From contig SLIC01000031.1 in assembly GCA_007135845.1 (NCBI GenBank), positions 1 to 5,523 on the forward strand: 5,523 bases of DNA, read 5' to 3'. The notes below the pieces were generated by a model. It was not told where the DNA came from. It searched no databases and saw only the letters and a list, made by a program, of their open reading frames with translations. This document shows, piece after piece, positions 1-4,762 of this stretch (the stretch's first letter is position 1; every line of letters starts with the position of its first letter). A program made the translations under genes and the position numbers. This stretch comes from Candidatus Brevefilum sp. (GTDB lineage: Bacteria; Chloroflexota; Anaerolineae; Anaerolineales; Anaerolineaceae).

Positions 1-1850
1 CACACCTGCAGGGCATCCTCGATACGCTGCCCGATAAGCCCGGCTGCTACCTGATGAAGAACAGCCAGGGGCGCATCATCTACGTCGGCAAGACGGTCAA
101 TTTGCGCGCCCGGGTGCGCTCTTACTTCCACACCAGCGCCGGGGAGGACCCCAAAACCCACAAGTTGGTGCGTGAGATTGCCGATATCGAGTGGATCGTG
201 GTGGCCTCCGAACTGGAAGCGCTGATCCTCGAGATGAACCTGATCAAGCGCCATAAGCCGCGTTACAACGTGCGCCTGAAGGACGACAAGCGCTACCCCT
301 ACATCAAGGTGCACTGGGCCGACCCCTTCCCCAAGGTGACCGTGACCCGCCAGATGAAGCAGGACGGCTCGCGCTATTTCGGGCCCTACACCAGTGTGTG
401 GGCGGTGCATCAGACGCTCGACCTGCTGCGCAAGATCTTCCCCTACCTGACGTGCAACCGCGTCATCACCGGGACGGATTCCCGCGCCTGCCTGTATTAC
501 GATATCAAGCTGTGCACCGCGCCCTGCATCGGCGCCATCAACCAGGCCGATTACCGCAAGGTGATCGACGACCTGTGCCAGTTCCTCGAGGGGCGCACCG
601 GGCCGGTGGTTGATCGCCTGACCCAGGCCATGGCGGATGCCGCCGAAGACCTGCAGTACGAGAAGGCCGCCGCCATCCGCGATCAGCTGAATGCCATCGA
701 CCGGGTGGTCGAGCGCCAGAAGGTCGTCAGCAGCGACCAGACCGACTCCGACGTGATTGCCATGGCCCGCGCCGACGGTGAAGCCTGTGTGCAGGTGTTC
801 TTCATCCGCTCTGGCAAGCTGATCGGCCGCGAGTACTTCATCCTGGAGGGCACCGAGGAGGAGGCAGACGGCGAGGTGCTGGCCGAGTTCGTCAAGCAGT
901 TTTACGCCCAGGCGGCTTTTGTGCCGCAGCAGGTGCTCCTGCCCGAGCAGCTGGCCGAAGCGCAGATCATCAACCAGTGGCTCAACAGCCGCAAACCCGG
1001 TGAAGCGGTCGAGATCACCGTCCCCCACCAGGACCTCAACCGCGAGCTGGTTGATATGGCGGCTGAGAACGCGGTCGAAACGCTCAACTCGCTGCGCACC
1101 CGCTGGGAGGCCGACAAGAACCGCCAAACGGTGGCGCTGGCAGAACTGCAAGAAGCCCTCGACCTGCCCGAACCCCCGGGACGCATCGAGTGCTACGATA
1201 TCTCGACCACCCAGGGTGTGGCCAGCGTAGGCAGCATGGTCGTGTTCGAGCAGGGCACGCCAACCAAAAAGCTGTACCGGCGCTTCAACATCAAAACCGT
1301 GCTCGGCCAGGATGATTTTGCCAGCATGGAGGAGGTGCTCAACCGCCGCTTTCGCCGCTGGCAGGCGGCCCAGGAGGCAGGCGATACCGTCGGAAAGCCG
1401 CCCGACCCGGCCTTTGCCGTGCTGCCCGATTTGCTGCTGGTAGACGGCGGTAAGGGTCAGCTCAGTCGGGCTGTTGCCGTGCTGGAAGCCTACAACCTGC
1501 TCGATGCAGTACCGGTGGCCGGGCTGGCCAAAAGCGAGGAGGAGCTGTTCGTTCCCGGTCAGCACGACTCGATCTACCTCGAGCGTCACTCCCAGGGGCT
1601 GTACCTGGTGCAGCGCATCCGTGACGAAGCCCACCGCTTCGCCATCACCGCCCACCGCAAACGCCGCTCCAAGCAGGGGCTGACCTCCCGGCTGGACGTG
1701 ATCCCCGGCATTGGGCCTGCCCGCCGCAAAGCCCTGCTGCAGGCGTTTGGTTCCATCGACGGGATCAAAGACGCCAGCGCTGAACAAATCGCCGAAATTA
1801 AGGGCATCACGCTTGATATGGCACAGTCAATCAAGTTACAATTAGAGTAA
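1..1850 (+). CDS. uvrC: UvrABC excinuclease subunit C, 5'-truncated by the window edge
   Basis: UvrC is the dual-incision nuclease of nucleotide excision repair; it cuts on both sides of a lesion after UvrA and UvrB have located it. The frame is open from base 3, and 615 residues are visible (His at base 3 = residue 1). The conserved start LPDKPGCYLMKN lies before the first Met (base 54), so the true start is upstream and only a few residues are missing. Domains in order: GIY-YIG nuclease (PGCY at 13-16, YVGK at 27-30, likely catalytic Glu77 in ILEMNLIK); four cysteines 151/163/171/175 with the spacing of the Fe-S ligands reported for E. coli UvrC; a UVR motif for UvrB contact (about 206-236); an RNase H-like nuclease with likely triad Asp399 (ECYDIS), Asp481 (LVDGGKGQ) and His544 (DEAHRF); and a C-terminal helix-hairpin-helix DNA-binding domain (about 564-602, IPGIGPARRKALL). 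All key residues are present, so it should be active. It is the first visible gene of a five-gene unit. Confidence 0.98.
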   Translation, partial: HLQGILDTLPDKPGCYLMKNSQGRIIYVGKTVNLRARVRSYFHTSAGEDPKTHKLVREIADIEWIVVASELEALILEMNLIKRHKPRYNVRLKDDKRYPYIKVHWADPFPKVTVTRQMKQDGSRYFGPYTSVWAVHQTLDLLRKIFPYLTCNRVITGTDSRACLYYDIKLCTAPCIGAINQADYRKVIDDLCQFLEGRTGPVVDRLTQAMADAAEDLQYEKAAAIRDQLNAIDRVVERQKVVSSDQTDSDVIAMARADGEACVQVFFIRSGKLIGREYFILEGTEEEADGEVLAEFVKQFYAQAAFVPQQVLLPEQLAEAQIINQWLNSRKPGEAVEITVPHQDLNRELVDMAAENAVETLNSLRTRWEADKNRQTVALAELQEALDLPEPPGRIECYDISTTQGVASVGSMVVFEQGTPTKKLYRRFNIKTVLGQDDFASMEEVLNRRFRRWQAAQEAGDTVGKPPDPAFAVLPDLLLVDGGKGQLSRAVAVLEAYNLLDAVPVAGLAKSEEELFVPGQHDSIYLERHSQGLYLVQRIRDEAHRFAITAHRKRRSKQGLTSRLDVIPGIGPARRKALLQAFGSIDGIKDASAEQIAEIKGITLDMAQSIKLQLE

Positions 1851-1853
1851 GGA
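1849..1853 (+). promoter_or_regulatory. Shine-Dalgarno site of the 37-residue ORF
   Basis: AAGGA overlaps the uvrC stop codon and lies 6 bases before the ATG at 1860. It is the main support that the very short downstream frame is translated, and it suggests coupling to uvrC translation. Confidence 0.65.
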
Positions 1854-1859
1854 CAACTT

Positions 1860-1973
1860 ATGAGTAAAAAACAAGAGAAAAAACCGAAATCATTCCGTGT
1901 GTACCAGATCGTGATGGCGCTGATTGCCGTCATCATGATCATCTCGATGATCGCCATGGCCATCCGCTTCTAA
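1860..1973 (+). CDS. Small single-span membrane protein, 37 residues
   Basis: I do not recognise a family and assign no function. The frame encodes 37 residues. A lysine-rich, polar N-terminus (residues 2-13, with six Lys or Arg and one Glu) precedes one hydrophobic stretch of about 22 residues (14-35), and the protein ends in Arg-Phe. The hydrophobic stretch is rich in Ile and carries four Met (19, 26, 30, 33). By the positive-inside rule the N-terminus should be cytoplasmic, giving a tiny inner-membrane protein with almost nothing outside. There is no signal-peptidase-like site or lipobox. It starts 9 bases after the uvrC stop and ends 11 bases before the methyltransferase start, each with a plausible ribosome binding site, so it fits the operon without overlap. 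Small lysine-plus-one-helix proteins such as DUF4044 look similar in layout, but I cannot claim homology. Its size makes it easy for automatic annotation to miss. Confidence 0.72.
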   Translation: MSKKQEKKPKSFRVYQIVMALIAVIMIISMIAMAIRF

Positions 1974-1978
1974 AGAGG
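1974..1978 (+). promoter_or_regulatory. Shine-Dalgarno site supporting the GTG start of the methyltransferase
   Basis: AGAGG (within TAAAGAGG, one mismatch from TAAGGAGG) lies 6 bases before the GTG at 1985, directly after the stop of the small ORF. This spacing favours GTG 1985 as the start over any later ATG. Confidence 0.6.
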
Positions 1979-1984
1979 CTGGCC

Positions 1985-2800
1985 GTGTCCGGTCTGAACT
2001 GGCTCGACGTCACAGAGATAGACTTTAACGCACTGCTCCTGCTGGAGCCGCTGCACGCTGCCTACCTGGCCCAGCGTCAACCCGATGCCGCCATGGGCAC
2101 GGCTTTAGCCGCCCATCCCGCTGTGGGCTGGTATTTAGCCCGCATCCACCCACCGATTACGCCTTACCTGGAAGGATGCCTGGCCCTGGGGGAGTCCGAT
2201 GCCACCCCCCAGGCACTGCGAGAGGCCGAACGGGCTGTGCTCGATTCGATCCAGGACTGGCTGATCTACGTGCTCGACCCCCAAATTTACGACAGGCTTG
2301 AATTCCTCACCTGGGACGACCGCTCGCTGCTGTCGATGGCTGATTTCGGCGGGAAGGTCGTGCTGGACATCGGCTCGGGCACCGGGCGGCTGGCTTTCAC
2401 CGTCGCCCCCCAGCCAAGGGTCGTCTATGCGGTCGAGCCGGTCGCCAACCTGCGCCGCTATATGTGGGACAAGCGCGCCCGGCTGGGGCTGGACAACGTC
2501 TACCCCATCGATGGGACCCTAATGCAAATCCCCTTTGAGGCAGATTTTGCCGACATCCTCATGGCCGGGCACGTGTTCGGCGAGGATTTTGAGACCGAGT
2601 ACAGCGAGATGCGCCGCGTGGTGCGCAATGGCGGGCTGATCCTGCTTCACCCGGGTACCAACGCTGGGAGTGAAGATGACGCCCATCGTTTTTTAATCGC
2701 ACAAGGATTTGATTTTGACACATTTGAAGAACCCACAGCCCTTTCAGGACGCTTCGCAGACGGGCTGAAACGTAAATACTGGCAGACTGTCGATAAATAA
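1985..2800 (+). CDS. Class I SAM-dependent methyltransferase, substrate unknown
   Basis: The protein has 271 residues and starts with GTG. Residues 125-135 (VVLDIGSGTGR) are the glycine-rich motif I that binds S-adenosylmethionine. Glu151 (YAVEP) fits the acidic residue that holds the ribose hydroxyls. Asp176 with Gly177 (PIDGT) fits the adenine-side motif, and ADILMAGHVFG (189-199) fits motif IV. The RRVVRNGGLILLHPG segment (210-224) matches the post-core strand of Methyltransf_11/25-type enzymes. The N-terminal 120 residues precede the Rossmann core and are mostly helical-looking; they contain no motif I can name and probably hold substrate specificity or a lid. The acceptor could be a small molecule, lipid or protein; nothing here decides it. 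The gene is third in the operon, and the nucleosidase-like gene two positions downstream could remove the S-adenosylhomocysteine it makes. Codon use matches uvrC, with no sign of transfer. Confidence 0.9.
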   Translation: MSGLNWLDVTEIDFNALLLLEPLHAAYLAQRQPDAAMGTALAAHPAVGWYLARIHPPITPYLEGCLALGESDATPQALREAERAVLDSIQDWLIYVLDPQIYDRLEFLTWDDRSLLSMADFGGKVVLDIGSGTGRLAFTVAPQPRVVYAVEPVANLRRYMWDKRARLGLDNVYPIDGTLMQIPFEADFADILMAGHVFGEDFETEYSEMRRVVRNGGLILLHPGTNAGSEDDAHRFLIAQGFDFDTFEEPTALSGRFADGLKRKYWQTVDK

Positions 2801-2823
2801 CCAATAAAAAAGGAGCAATCAAG

Positions 2824-3579
2824 ATGACCGAAGATCGAGGCTATGCCTTTGTCGAGCAAACCAAGTACCCCAACCTCAGCGATGCTGACCAGCGCCAGGG
2901 TAAACCCCAACCCCCCTATGAAATACCCTTAGAAGAAGGCCAACCGCTGATTGACCTGCCCCACCCAGAAACGATCGACCTGGGCAGTTTTGACCTGCGT
3001 CAGGCCATCGAAGACCGCCGCTCTCACCGCCGCTACAGCGAAGACGCCCTTTCGCTGGAAGAGCTGGCTTACCTGCTGTGGCTGACGCAGGGCATCCAGG
3101 AGATCAATGAAAAGCGAGCGGTGCCCCTGCGCACGGTCCCCTCGGCCGGCTGCCGGCACCCCTTTGAGACCTACCTCTCGATCAACAATGTGGCGGGTCT
3201 GCAGCCTGGGCTGTACCGCTACGTGTCCAGCCAGCATCAACTGGTCGCCTTGCGTTTCGATGAGGACTTCAACGAGCAGCTCACCGAGGCCTGCAAGGGT
3301 CAGCGGCACGTGGCCACCAGCGCGGTCACCTTCATCTGGGCGGCCGTGCCCTACCGCACCGTCTGGCGCTATTCTGAGCGCAGTTACCGCTACCTGTACC
3401 TCGACGCCGGTCACGTTTGTCAGAACCTGCACCTGGCAGCTGAATCGATCAACTGCGGCGTGTGCGCCATCGGCGCTTATGACGATGACGCCGCGGATGC
3501 GCTGCTGGGCTTCAATCCTCCCGAGATGTTCGTGGTCTATATGGCCACACTGGGTAGAAAATCCTCAATCAATGACTAA
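2824..3579 (+). CDS. SagB-type nitroreductase-family flavoprotein
   Basis: The protein has 251 residues, with a strong ribosome binding site (AAGGAG at 2810-2815, 8 bases before the ATG). It belongs to the FMN-dependent nitroreductase superfamily, closest to the SagB/ThcOx dehydrogenase branch. Supporting motifs are the FMN-phosphate-binding RRSHRRYSED (65-74) near the start of the fold, the branch-typical PSAGCRHPFETYL (106-118), the helix LDAGHVCQNLHLAAE (193-207), and CGVCAIGAYDDDAADALLGF (211-230), which closes the flavin site. The first 50 residues are a polar, proline-rich lead typical of SagB-like proteins (IPLEEGQPLIDLPHP). SagB enzymes that act with a YcaO cyclodehydratase oxidise azolines to azoles in peptide natural products. 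No YcaO or precursor peptide is visible here, so it is more safely described as a stand-alone oxidoreductase of unknown substrate. It has no signal peptide and is likely cytosolic. Its last codons overlap the next gene by 8 bases, which implies translational coupling. Confidence 0.9.
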   Translation: MTEDRGYAFVEQTKYPNLSDADQRQGKPQPPYEIPLEEGQPLIDLPHPETIDLGSFDLRQAIEDRRSHRRYSEDALSLEELAYLLWLTQGIQEINEKRAVPLRTVPSAGCRHPFETYLSINNVAGLQPGLYRYVSSQHQLVALRFDEDFNEQLTEACKGQRHVATSAVTFIWAAVPYRTVWRYSERSYRYLYLDAGHVCQNLHLAAESINCGVCAIGAYDDDAADALLGFNPPEMFVVYMATLGRKSSIND

Positions 3580-4261
3580 ACAGGTTGATGCCTGTGTGCT
3601 GATCTCCGCCGGGGCAGAGTGGCGCGCCTTCTTACCCCACTTTCTCCAGGCAGATTTATTCACCACGCCTTATGGTGAGTGTTTCACAACCGGCATTGAC
3701 GGCCGGACCGTGTGCTTTCTGCACGGCGGCTGGGGCAAGGTGGCGGCCGCCGGTTCGGCGCAATATGCCATCGACCGCTGGCAGCCCGCCCGGGTGATCA
3801 ACCTGGGTACTTGCGGCGGCCTAAGTGGCTATGCGAAACGAGGCGAGGTGATCCTACCCAGCAGAACCCTGATCTACGACATTATTGAGTCCATGGCCGA
3901 CAGTGCGGCCGCGCTGGACCACTACACCGTCGAGTTCGACCTGTCCTGGCTGCCGAACCCGCCGCCCCAGCCGGTTACCATCCGCACCCTCGTCTCCGCC
4001 GACCGCGACATCCTGCCCGCGCAGGTGCCCGAGCTGGTAAGCCGCTTTAATGCTGCCGCCGCTGATTGGGAGTCTGGCGCGATCGCGTGGGTCGCCCAGC
4101 GCAACCAGGTTCCATGCCTGATCCTGCGTACCGTCTCCGACCTGGTCGACGAGGTCGCCGGTGAAGCCTACCAGGATTATGCCTTCTTTGAAGCCCAGTG
4201 CCAGCCCATCATGGCCGACTTCGCCCGGCACCTCACCGCCTGGTTGAATGTGTTTGGCTGA
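3572..4261 (+). CDS. MTA/SAH nucleosidase-like protein (PNP/UDP phosphorylase fold)
   Basis: The protein has 229 residues. The frame stays open well upstream, but that part runs inside the flavoprotein gene in another frame and has shadow-like composition. ATG 3572, which overlaps the flavoprotein stop by 8 bases, gives the family's usual length, although no clear Shine-Dalgarno site precedes it. Family signatures in order are GGWGKVAAAGSAQYAIDR (52-69; compare GIGKVAAA of MTA/SAH nucleosidase), VINLGTCGGL (75-84), the GEVILPS strand (91-97), ADWESGAIAWVA (164-175) with ribose-binding Glu167, and ILRTVSDLVD (184-193) with Asp190 at the place of the catalytic acid. Family members cleave methylthioadenosine, S-adenosylhomocysteine, futalosine or other nucleosides. 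Here the N-terminal SAGAEWRAFL has one Glu (16), whereas E. coli MtnN has EEE including catalytic Glu12, so the substrate and even the activity are less certain. The methyltransferase two genes upstream makes SAH cleavage attractive, but that is an inference. Confidence 0.82.
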   Translation: MTKQVDACVLISAGAEWRAFLPHFLQADLFTTPYGECFTTGIDGRTVCFLHGGWGKVAAAGSAQYAIDRWQPARVINLGTCGGLSGYAKRGEVILPSRTLIYDIIESMADSAAALDHYTVEFDLSWLPNPPPQPVTIRTLVSADRDILPAQVPELVSRFNAAAADWESGAIAWVAQRNQVPCLILRTVSDLVDEVAGEAYQDYAFFEAQCQPIMADFARHLTAWLNVFG

Positions 4262-4268
4262 AAGTATG

Positions 4269-4296
4269 TGAATAGGGAATAGTGAATAGTGAATGG
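4269..4296 (+). repeat. Heptamer tandem array 1 (four units)
   Basis: The units TGAATAG, GGAATAG, TGAATAG and TGAATGG follow one another with no spacer. The array is followed by TTCTCCATG. The same unit and nearly the same right flank recur in array 2, 189 bases further on, so this is a shared element rather than chance. It starts 7 bases after the nucleosidase stop codon. Confidence 0.85.
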
Positions 4297-4310
4297 TTCT
4301 CCATGGGCAA

Positions 4311-4480
4311 TTCTGAGATCACTTTGTCATCCCTCCTGGATTTTCTGGTGATAAGATTCGATCGTGAACCAAGCTGATTTGATCTATGTTCCTTTGGTGG
4401 AAAACAAATAACGGCGGGTTTAAAACCGGAACCCGCCCTACAAACTACGTAGCGTCCTGCAAGGAAGCAATCTCAGGAAA
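4311..4480. repeat. Possible miniature repeat element with short inverted ends
   Basis: The left end TTC-TGAGAT (4311-4319) and right end ATCTCAGGAA (4470-4479) are inverted copies apart from one extra base; CTGAGAT/ATCTCAG pair perfectly over 7 bases. The roughly 170 bases inside hold no open frame, but they include the palindrome at 4413-4437. The stretch GTAGCGTCC...GAAGCAATCTCAGG resembles the right side of a common dispersed intergenic repeat in environmental bacteria (GCGTAGCGAAGCAATCTC type); this is from memory and unverified. The heptamer arrays lie just outside both ends. It could be a MITE-like element that landed in, or travels with, the heptamers, or a mosaic of unrelated fragments. 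Confidence 0.4.
4413..4437. repeat. GC-rich palindrome (REP-like)
   Basis: GGCGGGTT (4413-4420) and AACCCGCC (4430-4437) form a perfect 8-bp stem around a 9-base loop. The right arm continues as CTAC, giving the GTAGGGCGGGTT...AACCCGCC pattern on the - strand, which I recall as a frequent dispersed repeat in Chloroflexota and other environmental genomes. No T-run follows on the + strand, so it is a poor intrinsic terminator, though it could still protect or fold the 3' end of the operon transcript. A perfect 8-base palindrome, CTACGTAG (4445-4452), follows. Confidence 0.7.
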
Positions 4481-4484
4481 AATG

Positions 4485-4512
4485 TGAATAGTGAATGGTG
4501 AGTGGTGAATAG
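4485..4512 (+). repeat. Heptamer tandem array 2 (four units)
   Basis: The units TGAATAG, TGAATGG, TGAGTGG and TGAATAG run without spacers and are followed by TTCACCATG. With that flank the array can fold: ATGGTGA (4495-4501) pairs with TCACCAT (4514-4520), or alternatively GGTGAA (4504-4509) with TTCACC (4513-4518). It is in the same orientation as array 1 and has the same number of units. Confidence 0.85.
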
Positions 4513-4566
4513 TTCACCATGACCCGTCCTGAATAATGTTGACAGAAAATATTAGGTAACAGGTAC

Positions 4567-4595
4567 ATCACTTCCCCATCCCAGCGGGATGTGAT
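4567..4595. repeat. Bulged stem-loop
   Basis: CATCCC (4577-4582) pairs with GGGATG (4586-4591) around the 3-base loop AGC. The stem extends after a one-sided bulge (4571-4576) by ATCA/TGAT (4567-4570 with 4592-4595). No U-tract follows, so it is not a convincing terminator. It may be a fragment of another dispersed repeat. Confidence 0.5.
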
Positions 4596-4729
4596 CGTGA
4601 TGATAACAGAAAATAAACAGGGGTTGTCTAAAAAGTAAGGATGTAACGGATTAAAAATTAAAGATATTCTGTTTCTCAGAAAAATTCAGTATTTTCGACC
4701 TGTTTTTACCTTGTCCACGAACAAAAACA

Positions 4730-4762
4730 CAAAAATAGCAGTTTATTGAGCTGCTATTTTTG
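4730..4762 (-). terminator. Stem-loop terminator overlapping the transposase stop codon
   Basis: CAAAAATAGCAG (4730-4741) and CTGCTATTTTTG (4751-4762) form a perfect 12-bp stem with a 9-base loop. The transposase stop codon (4743-4745) sits in the loop. Read on the - strand, the stem ends in a T-run followed by TGTTTTTG, as expected of an intrinsic terminator. The stem is A/T-heavy at its base, so it could also work on the + strand and shield the transposase region from antisense read-through or stop incoming transcription. The low GC of the stem makes its strength uncertain. Confidence 0.72.

Larger units (their letters stand above)
4262..4619. other. Non-coding repeat-rich spacer between the operon and the insertion sequence
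   Basis: I see no supported gene on either strand. The stretch holds two heptamer arrays, a GC-rich palindrome, short inverted ends around it, and a stem-loop near 4567-4595; each is described separately. A 10-base direct repeat, ACAGAAAATA, occurs at 4542-4551 and 4606-4615, the second copy ending 4 bases before the inferred insertion-sequence end. No T-rich intrinsic terminator directly follows the nucleosidase gene, so where the operon transcript stops is unclear. Base composition is intermediate between the GC-rich operon and the AT-rich insertion sequence. Confidence 0.8.

Noticed and set aside
1586..1963. Antisense frame across the uvrC 3' end and the small ORF
   Set aside because: It is a mirror of two supported genes, with Met/Ile-rich and Ser/Arg-rich parts explained by the complement; no ribosome binding site or domain is evident.
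2929..3432. Antisense open frame of 167 codons within the flavoprotein gene
   Set aside because: It lies opposite a well-supported gene in GC-rich DNA, where long antisense frames are common, and shows no recognisable domain.
3107..3571. Long upstream extension of the nucleosidase frame
   Set aside because: It overlaps the flavoprotein gene in another frame, has a Ser/Arg/Pro/Thr-rich shadow-like composition, and would add about 155 residues with no family match. ATG 3572 gives the normal length.
4413..4437. Intrinsic terminator of the five-gene operon
   Set aside because: The stem is good, but no T-run follows on the + strand and it lies about 150 bases past the last stop codon; annotated as a REP-like palindrome instead.
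4269..4512. CRISPR array
   Set aside because: The 7-base units abut with no spacers and are far shorter than CRISPR repeats; no cas gene is visible.
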